Positions 10,657 to 23,900 of a stretch of 64,000 bases of DNA are shown here, in pieces; position 1 is the stretch's first letter; each line of letters opens with the position of its first letter. This stretch comes from Primula veris. Lineage: Eukaryota; Streptophyta; Magnoliopsida; Ericales; Primulaceae. The stretch is taken from positions 33,493,795-33,557,794 of the forward strand of contig OY821740.1 in NCBI GenBank assembly GCA_963682055.1, written 5' to 3'. The notes below the pieces were generated by a model. It was not told the DNA's origin. It did not search any database and saw only the letters and a program-made list of their open reading frames with translations. A program made the translations under genes and the position numbers.

Positions 10657-13240
10657 GATATTGCACTGGAATTAGCCTGTATCTGAAAATGAGAAACATC
10701 TTTGTGTCAGTATATGCCAAAGAATCAACTTCAACAAAAATAAATTTACTCCTAAAATTTGGAGAAAAAACATCATAACCTGAGACCAGCTAGATTTTTT
10801 TTCTCGTGACATCAGCTTATTATTCTGAGATCAGCTAGTGATTCCAGCAATACATACTAGATTAAGAAAATTATGGAGAAAACAAATAGGAGAACCAACA
10901 AATGAATCTCCACACCAAGAAAATTACATCTGATTAAAAAAGATTTGTACTAGTCATTTAAACCATTCATCCACATAGCAGAAGACCACACAGTAGTAGC
11001 ATCACGAAAATATGAGGGTTTTTTTGTTAATTCTTCTGAAACCATATATAGAGGTAATAAATGTTGTGGTAATTCTACCAATGAACGAGTTAACTCTACA
11101 TATCATAATTTACTTAAAACAATAAAAATTTCAAACTGCTCTTATTTCATTTGCTATGATAATATAAAGATACTATCCACCCCTTCGGTTATTTCTCTAC
11201 TCTTCCATCTCGATTCAGAATAACATGTATTAATATCTTATTAGATGTTTCGGTTTTATGCCATAATTGTGGAAACACAACTTGTGCCTTCCTAATGTGC
11301 TAGTGTTCAGAAGACGGTTATCACAGCCAAATTACTTCTTAAAACTTTACCACCAATAGAATCACAATTCTTTCTCCATCAACAGTCAACACTATAAACG
11401 AGATTCTTTGTGAGTAGGAGGTGCCACCCATCTCAAACCAAAAGAGAAATCGTCTCTAAACTCGAGATCCTTAACGTACAAGGACAACCAAGCCTCTAGA
11501 CAGCGTTTTTTTCCAATTTAAAAACAAGATTCTTCTGGCCTAAGCAAAGATGGACCGTCTCAATTGACAAAACAGCAAAAAAAAAGTACCAAATTACCAT
11601 AAAAAGACAGGGATCGAGCATTACCACCGAACAATATACTTACCCAAATTCTACCTTTGACCTAAATGTAACATCCATTGAAACTCTTTAATAAGCTCAG
11701 GTTATTTTATCATTTACCATTTAGCCCATCAGGTTTGCTCTCTTGGCATTAAAAAAATGGTAGCTTTTTTTCTTAGGTTTGTTAACTAAAAAGCTAGAAC
11801 CAAACAAACATTTAAGCATAACTTCTTAGATCTCAGGACTTCACTGAAAAGGTCTAATCTTTTTTATTTTTCCTGAGATGCATCGGCTAAATAAATAATA
11901 AAAGCCGGTCGAATGTAGAACTTATACCACAAATTCAAAAAGTTTGGCAAAATTATTCCTCTTAGATATCTTGGGCACCATTTTTAAAGTCAATAAATAT
12001 TTAAAATTAATAAAAAACCAGTAAAGCAACATTTTTTACTTACAGTACAATTTAGCCAATTAACCACCGTTAAAATCAATAAATATTTAAAATTAACAAA
12101 AACCAGTAAAACAACAATTTTTACTTACCGTGATTTATCCAATTAACCACCATTAAAATCAATAAATAATTAAAATTAACAAAAACCAGTAAAGCAACAA
12201 TTTTTACTTACAGTACAATTTAGCCAATTAACCACCGTTAAAATCAATAAATATTTAAAATTAACAAAAACCAGTAAAACAACAATTTTTACTTACCGTG
12301 ATTTATCCAATTAACCACCATTAAAATCAATAAATATTTAAAATTAACAAAAACCAGTAAAGCAACAATTTTTACTTACAGTACAATTTAGCCAATTAAC
12401 CACCATTTAAATCAACAAATATTTAAAATTAACAAAAACCAGTAAAACAACAATTTTTACTTACCGTGATTTAGTCAATTAACCACCGGTAAATCAATAA
12501 ATATTTAAAATTAACAAAAACCAGTAAAGCAACATTTTTTACTTACAGTACAATTTAGCCAATTAACCACCGTTAGAATTAACAAATATTTGAAATTAAT
12601 AAAAACCAGTAAAACAACATTTTTTACTTACCGTGATTTAGCCAATTAACCACCGGTAAATCAATAAATATTTAAAATTAACAAAATTCAGTAAAACAAC
12701 ATTTTTTTTTTTACTTACAGTGCAATTTAGCCAATTAACCACCGTTAAAATTAACAAATATTTGAAATTAATAAAAACCAGTAAAACAACATTTTTTACT
12801 TACCGTGATTTAGCCAATTAACCACCGGTAAATCAATAAATATTTAAAATTAACAAAATTCAGTAAAACAACATTTTTTTTTTTACTTACAGTGCAATTT
12901 AGCCAATTAACCACCATTAAAATCAACAAATATTTAAAATAAACAAAAACCAGTAAAACAACAGTTTTTAACAGACAGTTACAATATAGTCAATTAACCA
13001 CGATACTTACTAAGCAGAGAGAGAGAGAGATAATTAGTAATTGCAGCTCAAATAACTAACACCATAATCACAACCTACTCAATTTAGAAGAATAATTTGA
13101 TCAAATCCATTAGAATAACAGAATAAATAATAAACTGACAAAGATATTAATCAATTATTATAATAATAAAATTCTCGACAAAAATAATACAAATAAAGAG
13201 AGGGAGGCTGACCTGGCGACTAATAGCTCGTGTGGAATCT
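10657..13240 (-). other. 5' UTR of NF-YA and its leader intron
   Basis: Upstream of the ATG the minus strand has an acceptor (CATTTTCAG) giving a 5' UTR exon part 10682-10657. A matching donor, CCAG then GTCAGC, ends a short non-coding first exon at 13213. The leader intron (13212-10683) is about 2.5 kb and contains no coding sequence. Its outer third is a tandem repeat array, and the rest is AT-rich sequence without recognisable features. The first-exon limits are predicted from splice and TATA signals only. Confidence 0.6.
11985..13010. repeat. ~84-bp tandem array with alternating unit types
   Basis: Twelve units of about 84 bp follow each other, each carrying AATATTTAAAATTAACAAAA, CCAGTAAA.CAACA and TTAGCCAATTAACCACC. 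Units alternate between a form with ACTTACAGTACAATTTAGCC and a form with ACTTACCGTGATTTA.CC, so the real repeat is a dimer of ~167 bp. The last dimers share a T-tract variant (about 12700 and 12870) and look freshly copied. The first and last units are degenerate. The array sits inside the NF-YA leader intron. The sequence has no spacers and is not CRISPR. Confidence 0.9.
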
Positions 13241-13312
13241 AAACACCTTATTATATATACATCTATTTATATATATATAATATGTATATGTATATATATA
13301 TATAAATATACG

Positions 13313-13347
<35 letters not shown>

Positions 13348-13350
13348 CTG
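13241..13350 (-). promoter_or_regulatory. NF-YA core promoter with TATA and GA tract
   Basis: On the minus strand TATAAATAG (13271-13263) lies about 30 bp upstream of a plausible start near 13235. Further upstream are TA-rich runs and a (GA/TC)n tract at about 13315-13345, common near plant core promoters. The start site is inferred. Confidence 0.5.
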
Positions 13351-14987
13351 GAAAAGGGAAGAGGCTGATTGGTTGTGGTTCAGTTTCAAGGAATCTGTTT
13401 TTTTTAATTTATTGTTTATTTTTTAATCATACTAATTTGTTTATTTTTTCTTTATTGTTTACTTTTTTTACTTGCTTTATTTGGTAGTACAGTAGAAGAA
13501 TTCTGGTATGCTTTTTTACCTTTAAAATTTCATGAGAACAAAAAGTGATGATACATGCACATATTGGGTTACTTACTTTGGCAACAAATTTTATTTTATT
13601 TTATAAAATTATATTTTAAAAATATGTTTTAAGAATTCATTCAAAAATCCTTATTTTTAAAAAAATGGATATTTTTACCTTAAAATCTGTTCTTCACAAG
13701 CTAAATAATCTAACTGTCCAAACAATCATATATTTTTAAATTTAAAATTCCAAAAATAGACTAAAAAAAACATGCTACCAAACGGATCCATAATGTACAT
13801 CTAACATTAATACTTCGCATATTGAGAAGAAAAAATGTTCTTTACAATATATTTTAAAATACTTATCAAAAAAAAATTCGAGCACCAGGAACTGCAAAAG
13901 TGTATCTAAGCTCCGACATTGTTAGCTACGAGTAGTAGTTTTTTTTTTTTTTTTATGTTTTTTATTAGTGGGTGTGGTTAAGACATATATAGCGCCTATG
14001 GTATACTATTTACCTGAAATTTACGAGCGTATAACGAACCAAAAATAAATAAAATGGACTTATTGATTGAGTTTACTAATTTACATTCATATTTATTATC
14101 CATGTCACACGGTGAGTACGAAGTGTGAGCATAACATAATTGTAGGGGGGTTTTATTTTGTTGGATCTTTTAAATAAAGGTATATCAAGCATTCCCATCC
14201 AAATTTGATATTTTTGTTAGCTGGTGTGACACTCATGAATCTGTAATGCATGACTATATAGTTCTTGTTTATTAAAAGAGGAGTTAGCCATACTGTAACA
14301 ATGGTCAATGGTTAGTTATTAAAAAGTATACATTTTCCGTTTATTGTAAGACATGTCAATTGTGAGAAAATAAGAAGGAAGGAAATATATTTTGATAAAT
14401 GAATGATATGATCATGAATGTTACAACATTGTTTCTTCCATATTTTCGTATGACAAATGCTTGAACGTATCACAGTATCAGTGTCCATGACTCCATTCTA
14501 TTTTTATTTTTTACTGAGTAATAAAACAAGTTGCATCTTTTAAACAAAATATGTACGACGACGAATAATTGTTTACTCATAACTTTTAAGCAAAAAGAAA
14601 CTATGTTACTTAACAACAGCAAAAACTAATCACATGAAGTTTACTGATTTTATTTATTTTTGGATCATAAAAATAAAATTTACCTTTGCAAAAAATAAAA
14701 AAGCGGTTCATTAATTAATTTCGTTTAAACCAAATTAACTAGCACAGAATAAACAAGTTAAATCAGAACTTCAGTATTTAATTGAGAGTGAGAAAAATTA
14801 TTTCCCTCCCAGCCTCCCTGGTTATTCTAGAAAATTTAGAATTTGATAACCCTTTTCTGCAACACAACATTACCATGCTTCATGCATACATATATGTGTT
14901 TTACCAGTTTATTTGTCCATCATACAACTTTTACAACTCACAAGAAAGTCTCTTTTTTCCTCTAATCTCTCTCTTTCTCTTTCTTTC
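13351..14987. other. Divergent intergenic region between NF-YA and FIP1
   Basis: About 1.6 kb separate the two divergent genes. The stretch is AT-rich with homopolymer A and T runs (for example 13940-13954) and holds no ORF that looks real. The 5' UTR of FIP1 probably lies in the last ~80 bp, which are a CT-rich leader ending TCTTTCTTTC before the ATG. Confidence 0.55.
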
Positions 14988-17900
14988 ATGGAAAGCGAAG
15001 ACGACGAGCACGTAGAGCTCTACGGTGATGTCCTGCCTCCACCATCTCCTTCGTATCCCGTTTCTCTTATTTATACGAATGTAGACACTAATACTACAAT
15101 TAGCAGTTCAAGAAATGAACTTTCTCATAGTAAACCAAAAATAAAAAATGATAATGAATTTGAGATTCATGAAGGGTTTGTAGAAAATGAGGAAGAAAAA
15201 AAGTCTAAGGATGTTAATTTTACTAGTATGCCACATTTTAACAGTAATGAAGGGACTAGTTTAGTGAAATCAGAGAACTATGGCACGGTTGATGAAAATG
15301 ACGAGGCGGAAAATGTTAACGTTGGTACTTTGTCACACTCCGAGAATAGAAAGGGATATGAAAATGATGAAAAAAGCTCTGTTGATGATTTAAAATACCA
15401 CCCTATGATTTTAGAGCTTATGGGTAGCTTAAGTGAAAATGATGTTTGTGACGACGGATCAGAGGATGAGGTTAATTTAAGAGTTCTTAAAATTGCGAGT
15501 GATTGTGGGATCGGTGTAGAAAATGACGGAGAAAATGATAGTGGAAGTGATAGCGAAGATTGTTTAAATTTAAGTTTTGATGATGAAGAATTTGTTGGAT
15601 GCGATGGTGTAGATGAGAAAGGGGAAGGAACGAGTAAGAGCGGGATTTTGGGTAATGCCACAAGTTATGACGATGATTCGTATGATTATCAGGTTAGTTT
15701 CCTTTTTATCTTAATTTACCCTTCTTCTTATTATTTACTATGTCTGCTCAGAGTTGTAACTGAATCATGAAGATGTATTGGTCTTTTGTAGTTTGATACA
15801 TTGGCAGGAATTGATGAGTACAGATGAAAATATTTTCTGTATGTTGGCTTGGTTGGTTGCAAACTCTAAACTAATAAGCTTTTTTATTTAACAATGAGAA
15901 CTACCGAGTTCACCCAGCTTAAACTTACGGTTTTCTCAGGCACAAGAGCAAATGACCCTGGCTTTTAAGTTTTTGAAATTCCTATCCGCTGTTCTAGTTG
16001 CAGTTTTGCAGTTAGGTTCCAAGTGAGGTTGTAGCCACAGGTTGGAACCAAGTGTATTTAATGGACAGAACTGTAAAACGTTAAATGTACTTAAAGTGAA
16101 CACAAGCACATTTAACAACGGAGTTCACCTAACTAGGCTACGTCTCCGGGGCACTTACCCAGATTATGATATTATAAAAGCTTACAATATAGGACTCAAG
16201 TCTTAATGAAAAACTCTTAGACTCCCTATAGGTTTTTCTGCCTATCTCTATATTGCTCATACTCTATAACTATCAAATATAAATCAATGACATCCCACCA
16301 TTGTTTTCTTATTTAAAGCTCACGTGTATTCTCTCAAGAATGGGTTCTTTATAATTTAGAACACACCCTTTTTACAAGCTAAAGTTACTAAGTATATAAG
16401 CAAGTAAAAACAATCTTCTATCTTCAATATCTTGATTGTTTTTGACTTTGTTGATTGGCTTCAATCTTTCCAAGCATTACGTGATTCTTCAGCGTGGATT
16501 GATTCCAATCATCTTTGAATAATACCTGTTTAGTAACAAGCTTAAAAGTAGGAGTTAATCTTTTCCTTTTTAAAAGGAAACATATGAAGATAACATCTTT
16601 TAAGAATAATATATTTTCATAAACATATGAAACATTCAACTCCATAAATATACCAATCTTTTGAACATATCTTTACTGAACATAAATCTATAGGGATTAA
16701 AGATTGAAACTGGTAATAAGGATAAGCATAGGAAATCAAGATACACATTTAAAAGGAAACACAACCTTATAAATTGATCTCTTTATATATTATAGAAAGC
16801 ATCTTTCCTTACCACCTTGATATTCTCAATTAACGTATATTAATCTGTTATGATTAGATGAGAACATATCCTGCATACTGTAGATCAAATGATAATCAAT
16901 AAATAACAGTTATGCAAATTAACAGAACTAGACAGAGTACTGCTGAGCAGCAGGTTGGAACTGAGGTTGCAACTGGGGTTGCAACTGGTGCTTGAAACCT
17001 AATACTATAGGTTGCAATTGAAGTTGCAACTGTTACTTGAAACCTAACACTGTAGGTTGTAACTAAGGTTGCAACTGGTACTTGAAACCTGTCAATGCTG
17101 TCTTAGTTCTTAATAACAGTTAGGATTTATTTAGTAAAAACCAATAGACAATCAACAATATTTAGACCAGAAATCTGGTCCTAACAATCTCCCCCTTTGT
17201 CATTGGTTTTGACAAATCAATCAAGTTTATAAGTCATCCCAACCACCTGCAAATTCAATATCAGTAAGCTCCCCCTGTATGTTAGAATTGCAAGCATAAG
17301 CACAATTATTCACATATTCAATTTTAAAAAACAGCCATACTTCAAACTTGAAGTTGCAGAAATTTAAAGGCCAAAAAACATGGCACAACAATGTCTTAGT
17401 ACAGCAATTGAAATAGTAATTAAAGACAGCAGCAATGAGTCTTGAAATTGAATGAAACTAAACAACAAAACATAAACTTCACTCCCCCTATTTGTCAGCA
17501 ACCATTGGAATTAGTCACTAGGAATATCACACTGTGGGGGTCTTTCTCTTAGAGGATTCTGCCTGACTACTTCTTCATCTTCTGCATTGTCATCCTCACT
17601 GCTGATTGAAAAACCATCATGACTTTGAGTGTCATTACTGTCATCATCCTCACTTTCTATGAGATTCACCAGTAGCTTATTTATCTGATAGTCATCAGCA
17701 TCCAGTTCAGATCTCCTTTCTTGATTGTAGGCCAACTTCTGTTGTAAGTACCACCTTACACCTTTCTTCTTTGCTGAAGGAGCAGTTGAAGTTTCTTCTT
17801 CTTTTTCTTTCCCTTTGTCACCAGAAATGTCATTGACATGCCCTTCTTTTAACAGTTTGGCAGAAATATAGATAGCAGAGGGACAATATGTGATTGGTTC

Positions 17901-20900
17901 ATTAGTAATACTAATAGGAGAATCTCTATTCATAGAAGCAACTTGACCTAGAATAATACTGGAGATTAGGCAGGGGAATGGAAGCAGAATGGATGATGAA
18001 TTATCATCACTGAAATCCCTTATAAGGTTAAAGATATGATGGCCAAAATTTATGGGTAGAGAAGACATTATCTTATACAGAAAGATGGCCATTTCTTTGT
18101 TAACTCTGGAGGGTTGTTTGGTAGGGGTCCAGTTGAACCTAGCAATTTTGTGCAATACAGCAGCACAAAGTGTGAGAGAGGATGTTTTGATGGAAGTACC
18201 ATCAAAGCTAGTGTTCTTTCCAGTTAGAACCAGAGCAATAACTTCCATATCATACTCAGCATTATCCACAGAAGGATTGGGTGTATTCAGACAGTTATTA
18301 ATTAACTCAGGTGTAAAGTCTAAAGTTATTCCCCTCAGAAAGACCCTTCCAAACATAGGATTACTCTTATCAAAGACACCACTAGTCAAGTTGGCATAAA
18401 ATTCTTTAACTACAGCAGGATAGTAGGAATTAGCATAAGAAATAGTTTCTCCTAATCCAACAGCAGAGAGTATTTTTTCAACATACACTTGTATGTATGG
18501 ATAACTAACTAAATTGAGCCTTCTTTCACAATGGATTTCTTTACTAGAGAAAGCCCTAAATCTCCTATAAGATTTTCTACTCCAGAATCGAGGATCAACT
18601 TCATTGAATCTAGGAACAAACTCAAACTTAGCTTTAATAGGCTCATTCTCAGGATTTCTCCTAGCACGTTTTTTAGTCCTATGTTTCTTAGAAGAGGAGG
18701 ACTCATTTACCTTTGCCTTAGAGCTAGGACTGGTTGGAGATTTGTTTAGGAAGTCCCTTAGAGTGCAGTCATCATCAGAATTGGGGTTCGTAGACATGGT
18801 TGCAACTGGGGTTGGAACCTTAATTAGAACCTTGAAGTGGATTTTACAGAGACCTAGGTTTTAACAGTTTAGAGAGAGAGAGAGATTCTGTAAATTGTTG
18901 TTGATTTTGGATAGTAAAAAGAAGTTTATATAAAGAGCAATTAAGTCCATATCTTTTTGAAATAGGAAGGAGATACATGCAAATCAATTTTAAAACAGAT
19001 TTAGGCGAACAAATAAAATAGGAAATATCTTATCAACAGTTTAAGGAAATCACAGCAAGATCACGAAAAGAAGATAAATCCAACCAATTATACAGATAAA
19101 CATTCCTTTTTGCACAAACAGATTTATCCAAAATTTGAAAATTCAAACGTTGAAGCTTATTAAGGAAATTTGACTAGGTTCAAGATAAAGAACAATTAAA
19201 CAGGTATCTAATTTTTTTAAAAAAAAATCTAGCAATTTACTCAAGAAAATATGTTTATCAAAGAATAACTCTAATAAAGATTAAATTTTAGGAGCTTAAA
19301 TTGAGCAACTCCGTTTTTATCTCTACACAAAAACTAGTTTGATGACCTCAGCAAGGAAAGAGTATAAGTGATGTCAAAAAAAATAACACGACTATGTCTT
19401 GGTAGTTATGGAATAGACTGATGTTTCAACTGATGTTGCAACTGAGCTTGCAACCAGTATTTTTAACACGAGGTTTCAACTGGAGTTGTAACTGAACTTC
19501 TAACCAGTTATTGAGAGTATGAGGTTTCAACTGAGGTTGCAACTGAACTTGCAACCAGCATACAAAATTACACTTTGTGCTTGCAACTCTATTACCAGAG
19601 AGGTTTTCAAGGACAAGTTACCTCACATCTGTTTTTGAGACACCAAATAGCGGCTTTTTCAAAACAAAAACATCATAGCTCAATTAAGACTTAACCTTAG
19701 AAATAAAAATTATTTAAGGTACTCAATACAGACATATTTAGCAAGAATATTTAATTAGATTGATAATGACATACCCCTATGTCACTTCTTAATGATTCAA
19801 ACTTGTTTGTATCAAGGGGCTTTGTGAAAATATCTGCTAATTGTCTTTCAGTTGAAACATGTTCTAAAATTAAGCTCTTTTCTTCAACTAGTTCTCTAAT
19901 AAAATGATGCCTTAGATCAATATGTTTGGTTCTGGAATGTTGAACTGGATTTTTAGCTAAATCTATAGCACTTTTGTTATCACAAAACAGAGTTAATATC
20001 TCTTGTTTAACATTATAATCAGTTAACATTTGTTTCATCCAAATTAGTTGAGTGCATCCACTTCCAGCTGCAACATATTCTGCCTCAGCAGTAGATAAAG
20101 ATATGCAATTTTGCTTTTTACTGAACCAAGAAACAAGATTGTTTCCAAAATAAAAACAACCACCAGAAGTACTCTTTCTATCATCTATGTTTCCTGCCCA
20201 ATCTGCATCACAGTAGCCACTAAGAAAATGGTTTGTATCTTTAGAATACCATAGGCCTAGATGAGGTGTTCCTTTTACATACCTTAGAATTCTTTTGACA
20301 GCTAGAAGATGAGATTCTAAAGGATTTGCTTGATATCTGGCACAAACTCCTACACTTAAGCAAAGGTCTGGTCTACTAGCAGTTAAATACAGCAAACTTC
20401 CAATCATGGATCTATAAAGACTGGGACAAACACTTTTTCCTTTATCATTTTTAGACAGTTTAAGGGTAGTACTCATAGGAGTTCTCTTTTCTTTACTCTC
20501 ACTTAGACCAAACTTCTTAACAAGATTGTCTGCATACTTGCTTTGACATAGAAAAATCCCTTTCTCATTCTGTTTAACTTGCAATCCTATAAAGTAAGTC
20601 AATTCACCTCCACCACTCATTTCAAATTCATTTTTCATATCAGAAATGAATTCTTCTATCCTATTATTAGAAGATGAGCCAAACACAATGTCATCAACAT
20701 ATATTTGAGCAACAATTATATCCTTTGTAGTTTTCTTTGTAAACAGAGTTTTATCAACTCCCCCTCTTTTAAAACCTTTTTCAAGCAAAAACTTGGTTAA
20801 TCTATCATACCAAGCTCTAGGGGCTTGCTTAAGACCGTACAAGGCCTTTTTCAGCAAATAAACATGTTCAGGAAAGTTAGGATCTTCAAATCCCTTAGGT

Positions 20901-23900
20901 TGACAGACATAAACCTCTTCATTAATCACACCATTAAGAAAAGCACTCTTTATGTCAAGTTGAAACAGTTTAAAATCATACAGACATGCAAGAGATAGTA
21001 GCATTCTAATGGATTCAATTCTAGCTACAGGAGCAAAGGTTTCATCAAAGTCAATTCCCTCAATTTGTGTATGACCCTGAGCTACCAACCTAGCTTTATT
21101 CCTGATAATCACTCCATCCTCATCACTTTTATTTCTAAAAATCCATTTAGTCCCTATAACATTTTTATTAGAAGGTCTGGGTACTAAAGTCCATACATCA
21201 TTTCTCTCAAATTGAGCCAATTCATCCTGCATAGCTAGAATCCATTCACTATCTTCTAGAGCTTCTTTTATATTCTTAGGTTCTAACTGAGAGATATAAC
21301 AAGCAAAGTGAACAATATTATTTCTTTTACCTCTGGTTTTCATACCTGAAGTAACTTCTCCTATGACATTGTCAAGAGAATGATTTTTCTGAGTCCTTAC
21401 ATAGCGAGGCCTGCTAGTTGACTGAGCATGAGAACTTTCTTCTTCTTCTTCAGATTCAGCAGCATTCTGGGTTCCAACTGCGGTTCCAACCTCAGTTATA
21501 ACCTCAGTTGCAACTGGACTTCCAACCACTCTGGGACTTCCAGTTTGTTGAGTTTCTTCCTTCTCTTTTTCTGTAGTCTCAGCCTGTTCATCATCACCTG
21601 TAATCTCATCAACAGTTTTTAGGTCATCAAATAACACATTATAAGATTCCATAACACAGTCTGTTCTTTGATTGAAGACTCTAAATGCTCTACTATTCTG
21701 AGCATAACCAAGAAAAATCCCTTTATCACTTTTAGAGTCAAATTTACCAAGATGCTGCTCTCTATCTCTTAGAATGTAGCAAACACATCCAAAAACTTGA
21801 AAATACTTTACATTGGGTTTTCTACCTTTCCATATTTCATAAGCTGTCATGGAAGTACCTTTAGTAATATAAACTCTATTAACTATATGACAGGCAGTAT
21901 TAACAGCTTCAGCCCAAAATCTGTTGGCAAGTTTCTTTGAGTTAAGCATTACTCTAGCCATTTCCTGAATGGTTCTATTTTTCCTTTCAACTATGCCATT
22001 TTGCTGTGGAGTCTTAGGAGCAGAGAACTCATGACTTATACCTAAGGAGTTGCAAAATTCTCTAAACTTGATGTTTTCAAATTCAGTTCCATGATCACTT
22101 CTAATCCTAGCAATATTACCACTAGTGGAACCTTTTTCAAGTTGCAGTTTTAAGCACAGAGTTTTGAACAGTTCAAAAGTTTCAGACTTATCCTTTAAGA
22201 ACACTACCCAAGAGTATCTAGAGAAATCATCTACAACTACTAGAATGTACTTCTTACCACCTATACTAGCAGTTTGCATAGGACCCATCAAGTCAATGTG
22301 AAGAAGTTCTAAGACTCTCTTAGTGTAGATTAGACTAGTACTTTTGTGAATACTTTTGGTTTGTTTGCCTATAGCACAATCACCACAGACACTTTGAGTT
22401 TTAGCACTAAGTTTAGGAATTCCTCTTATCAATTCCTTTTTAACAAGCTTATCTAAAGTTTTGTAATTCACATGCCCAAGCCTTTTATGCCAAATATCTA
22501 CATTATTAGTAATGGCTTGATTACACCTACTTTGAGGCAATTCTTTTTCAGCTTTTTCAAACACATAGCAACTGTTGGTTGATCTAACTCCAGTCATGAT
22601 TAAATCATTGTTAAGATTAGTAATTAGACACCTTTCTTTGTCAAATTTAACAGTCATTTCATTATCACAGAGTTGACTGATACTAATAAGATTAGCTTTT
22701 AGACCATCTACAAGAAAAACATCCTCAATATTAGGCATTCCAGGTTTGTTTAAGGTACCTTTACCAATAATTTTACATGTATCTCCACCTCCAAACACAA
22801 CAGTGTTACCTGTAAGAATGGTGATATTTTTTAGGAGACTTGCAGTACCTGTCATATGCTTAGAGCATCCACTGTCAAAATACCAATCATTAGAAGTAAC
22901 AGCATTCAAATAGTTAATAACAGCTTTGTTGTTAGCAACTAAAGTTGCTTTTTCTTTAACTTTCCAAACCCATTTCAAATTTTTATTGACAGAAGCCAAC
23001 CAGGTTTTCTGGGAAATATACTTTCTGTTTCTTTTTAAATAACACTGGATTTCAGAATGACCAGGTTTTTTACAGAAATTACACAACTTCAACCTAAAGT
23101 TATTTTTATCCCTAAAGCTATTCAGTTTATTCATGGTTGCAACTTTGGTTGTAACTGAGCTTCCAACCTTCTCTACATAAACCTGAGTTTTATTCCTGGT
23201 TGCAACTCTGGTTGCAACTGAGCTTCTAACCTTGTGGTCAAAATCATGAGTTTTAGCTTTAGCAACAGCTTCAATAAAAGTAGTTTTTCCTGTACTCTTA
23301 CCACCATAGTAACCTAGACCACTGATATCTTTGGAGCCTCTAGAATATGACAGCATGCCATCTAATTTATCTGAAGCAGAAACATTCAGCAATTTTATTA
23401 TCTTTTTAGTTTCAGTAAGTTCAGCCAGTTGTAATTTAAGCTTCTCAGTAAGACTTTTAACCTCATCCTTTAGATCAACATTCAGTTTGCTTATGATCAA
23501 GGATTGTTTACTCAGACATTTATACTTTTCATACAGAACAAGATATTGCTTAGTAATGTTTTCATCAGAAGGCTCTTCCTCATCACTGCTATATGTTTCA
23601 CAGGCAGTTGTAACTGGGGTTGAAACCTGCTCACAGTCACTTTCATAAGTAGGTTCTTTTTCAGTGATTATTCCCATGAAATTAACAAAATTGGAACCAT
23701 CCTCTTCATCACTGTTACTCTCAGAATCACTATCACTATGAGTGGTTATATAAGCATTTTTGTTTCTTTTTAAAGTGTTTGCACACTCAGCCTGAATATG
23801 ACCAAAACCTCTACATTCTCTACACTGAATCTCTTTAGATTTGTATTCTTTGTTATCCTTTTCTTTGGAATTCCACTTTCCTGTAGAGTTATTATTGAAC

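Noticed and set aside
11985..13010. CRISPR-like repeat array
   Set aside because: Units are contiguous with no unique spacers, and the DNA is a plant intron.
15278..15661. 127-aa minus-strand ORF opposite FIP1 exon 1
   Set aside because: Serine/proline-rich shadow of the acidic D/E/S coding strand.
16424..16645. 73-aa ORF present identically in both LTRs (also 25255-25476)
   Set aside because: Identity only reflects LTR duplication. No domain is visible and the length is within chance for LTR sequence.
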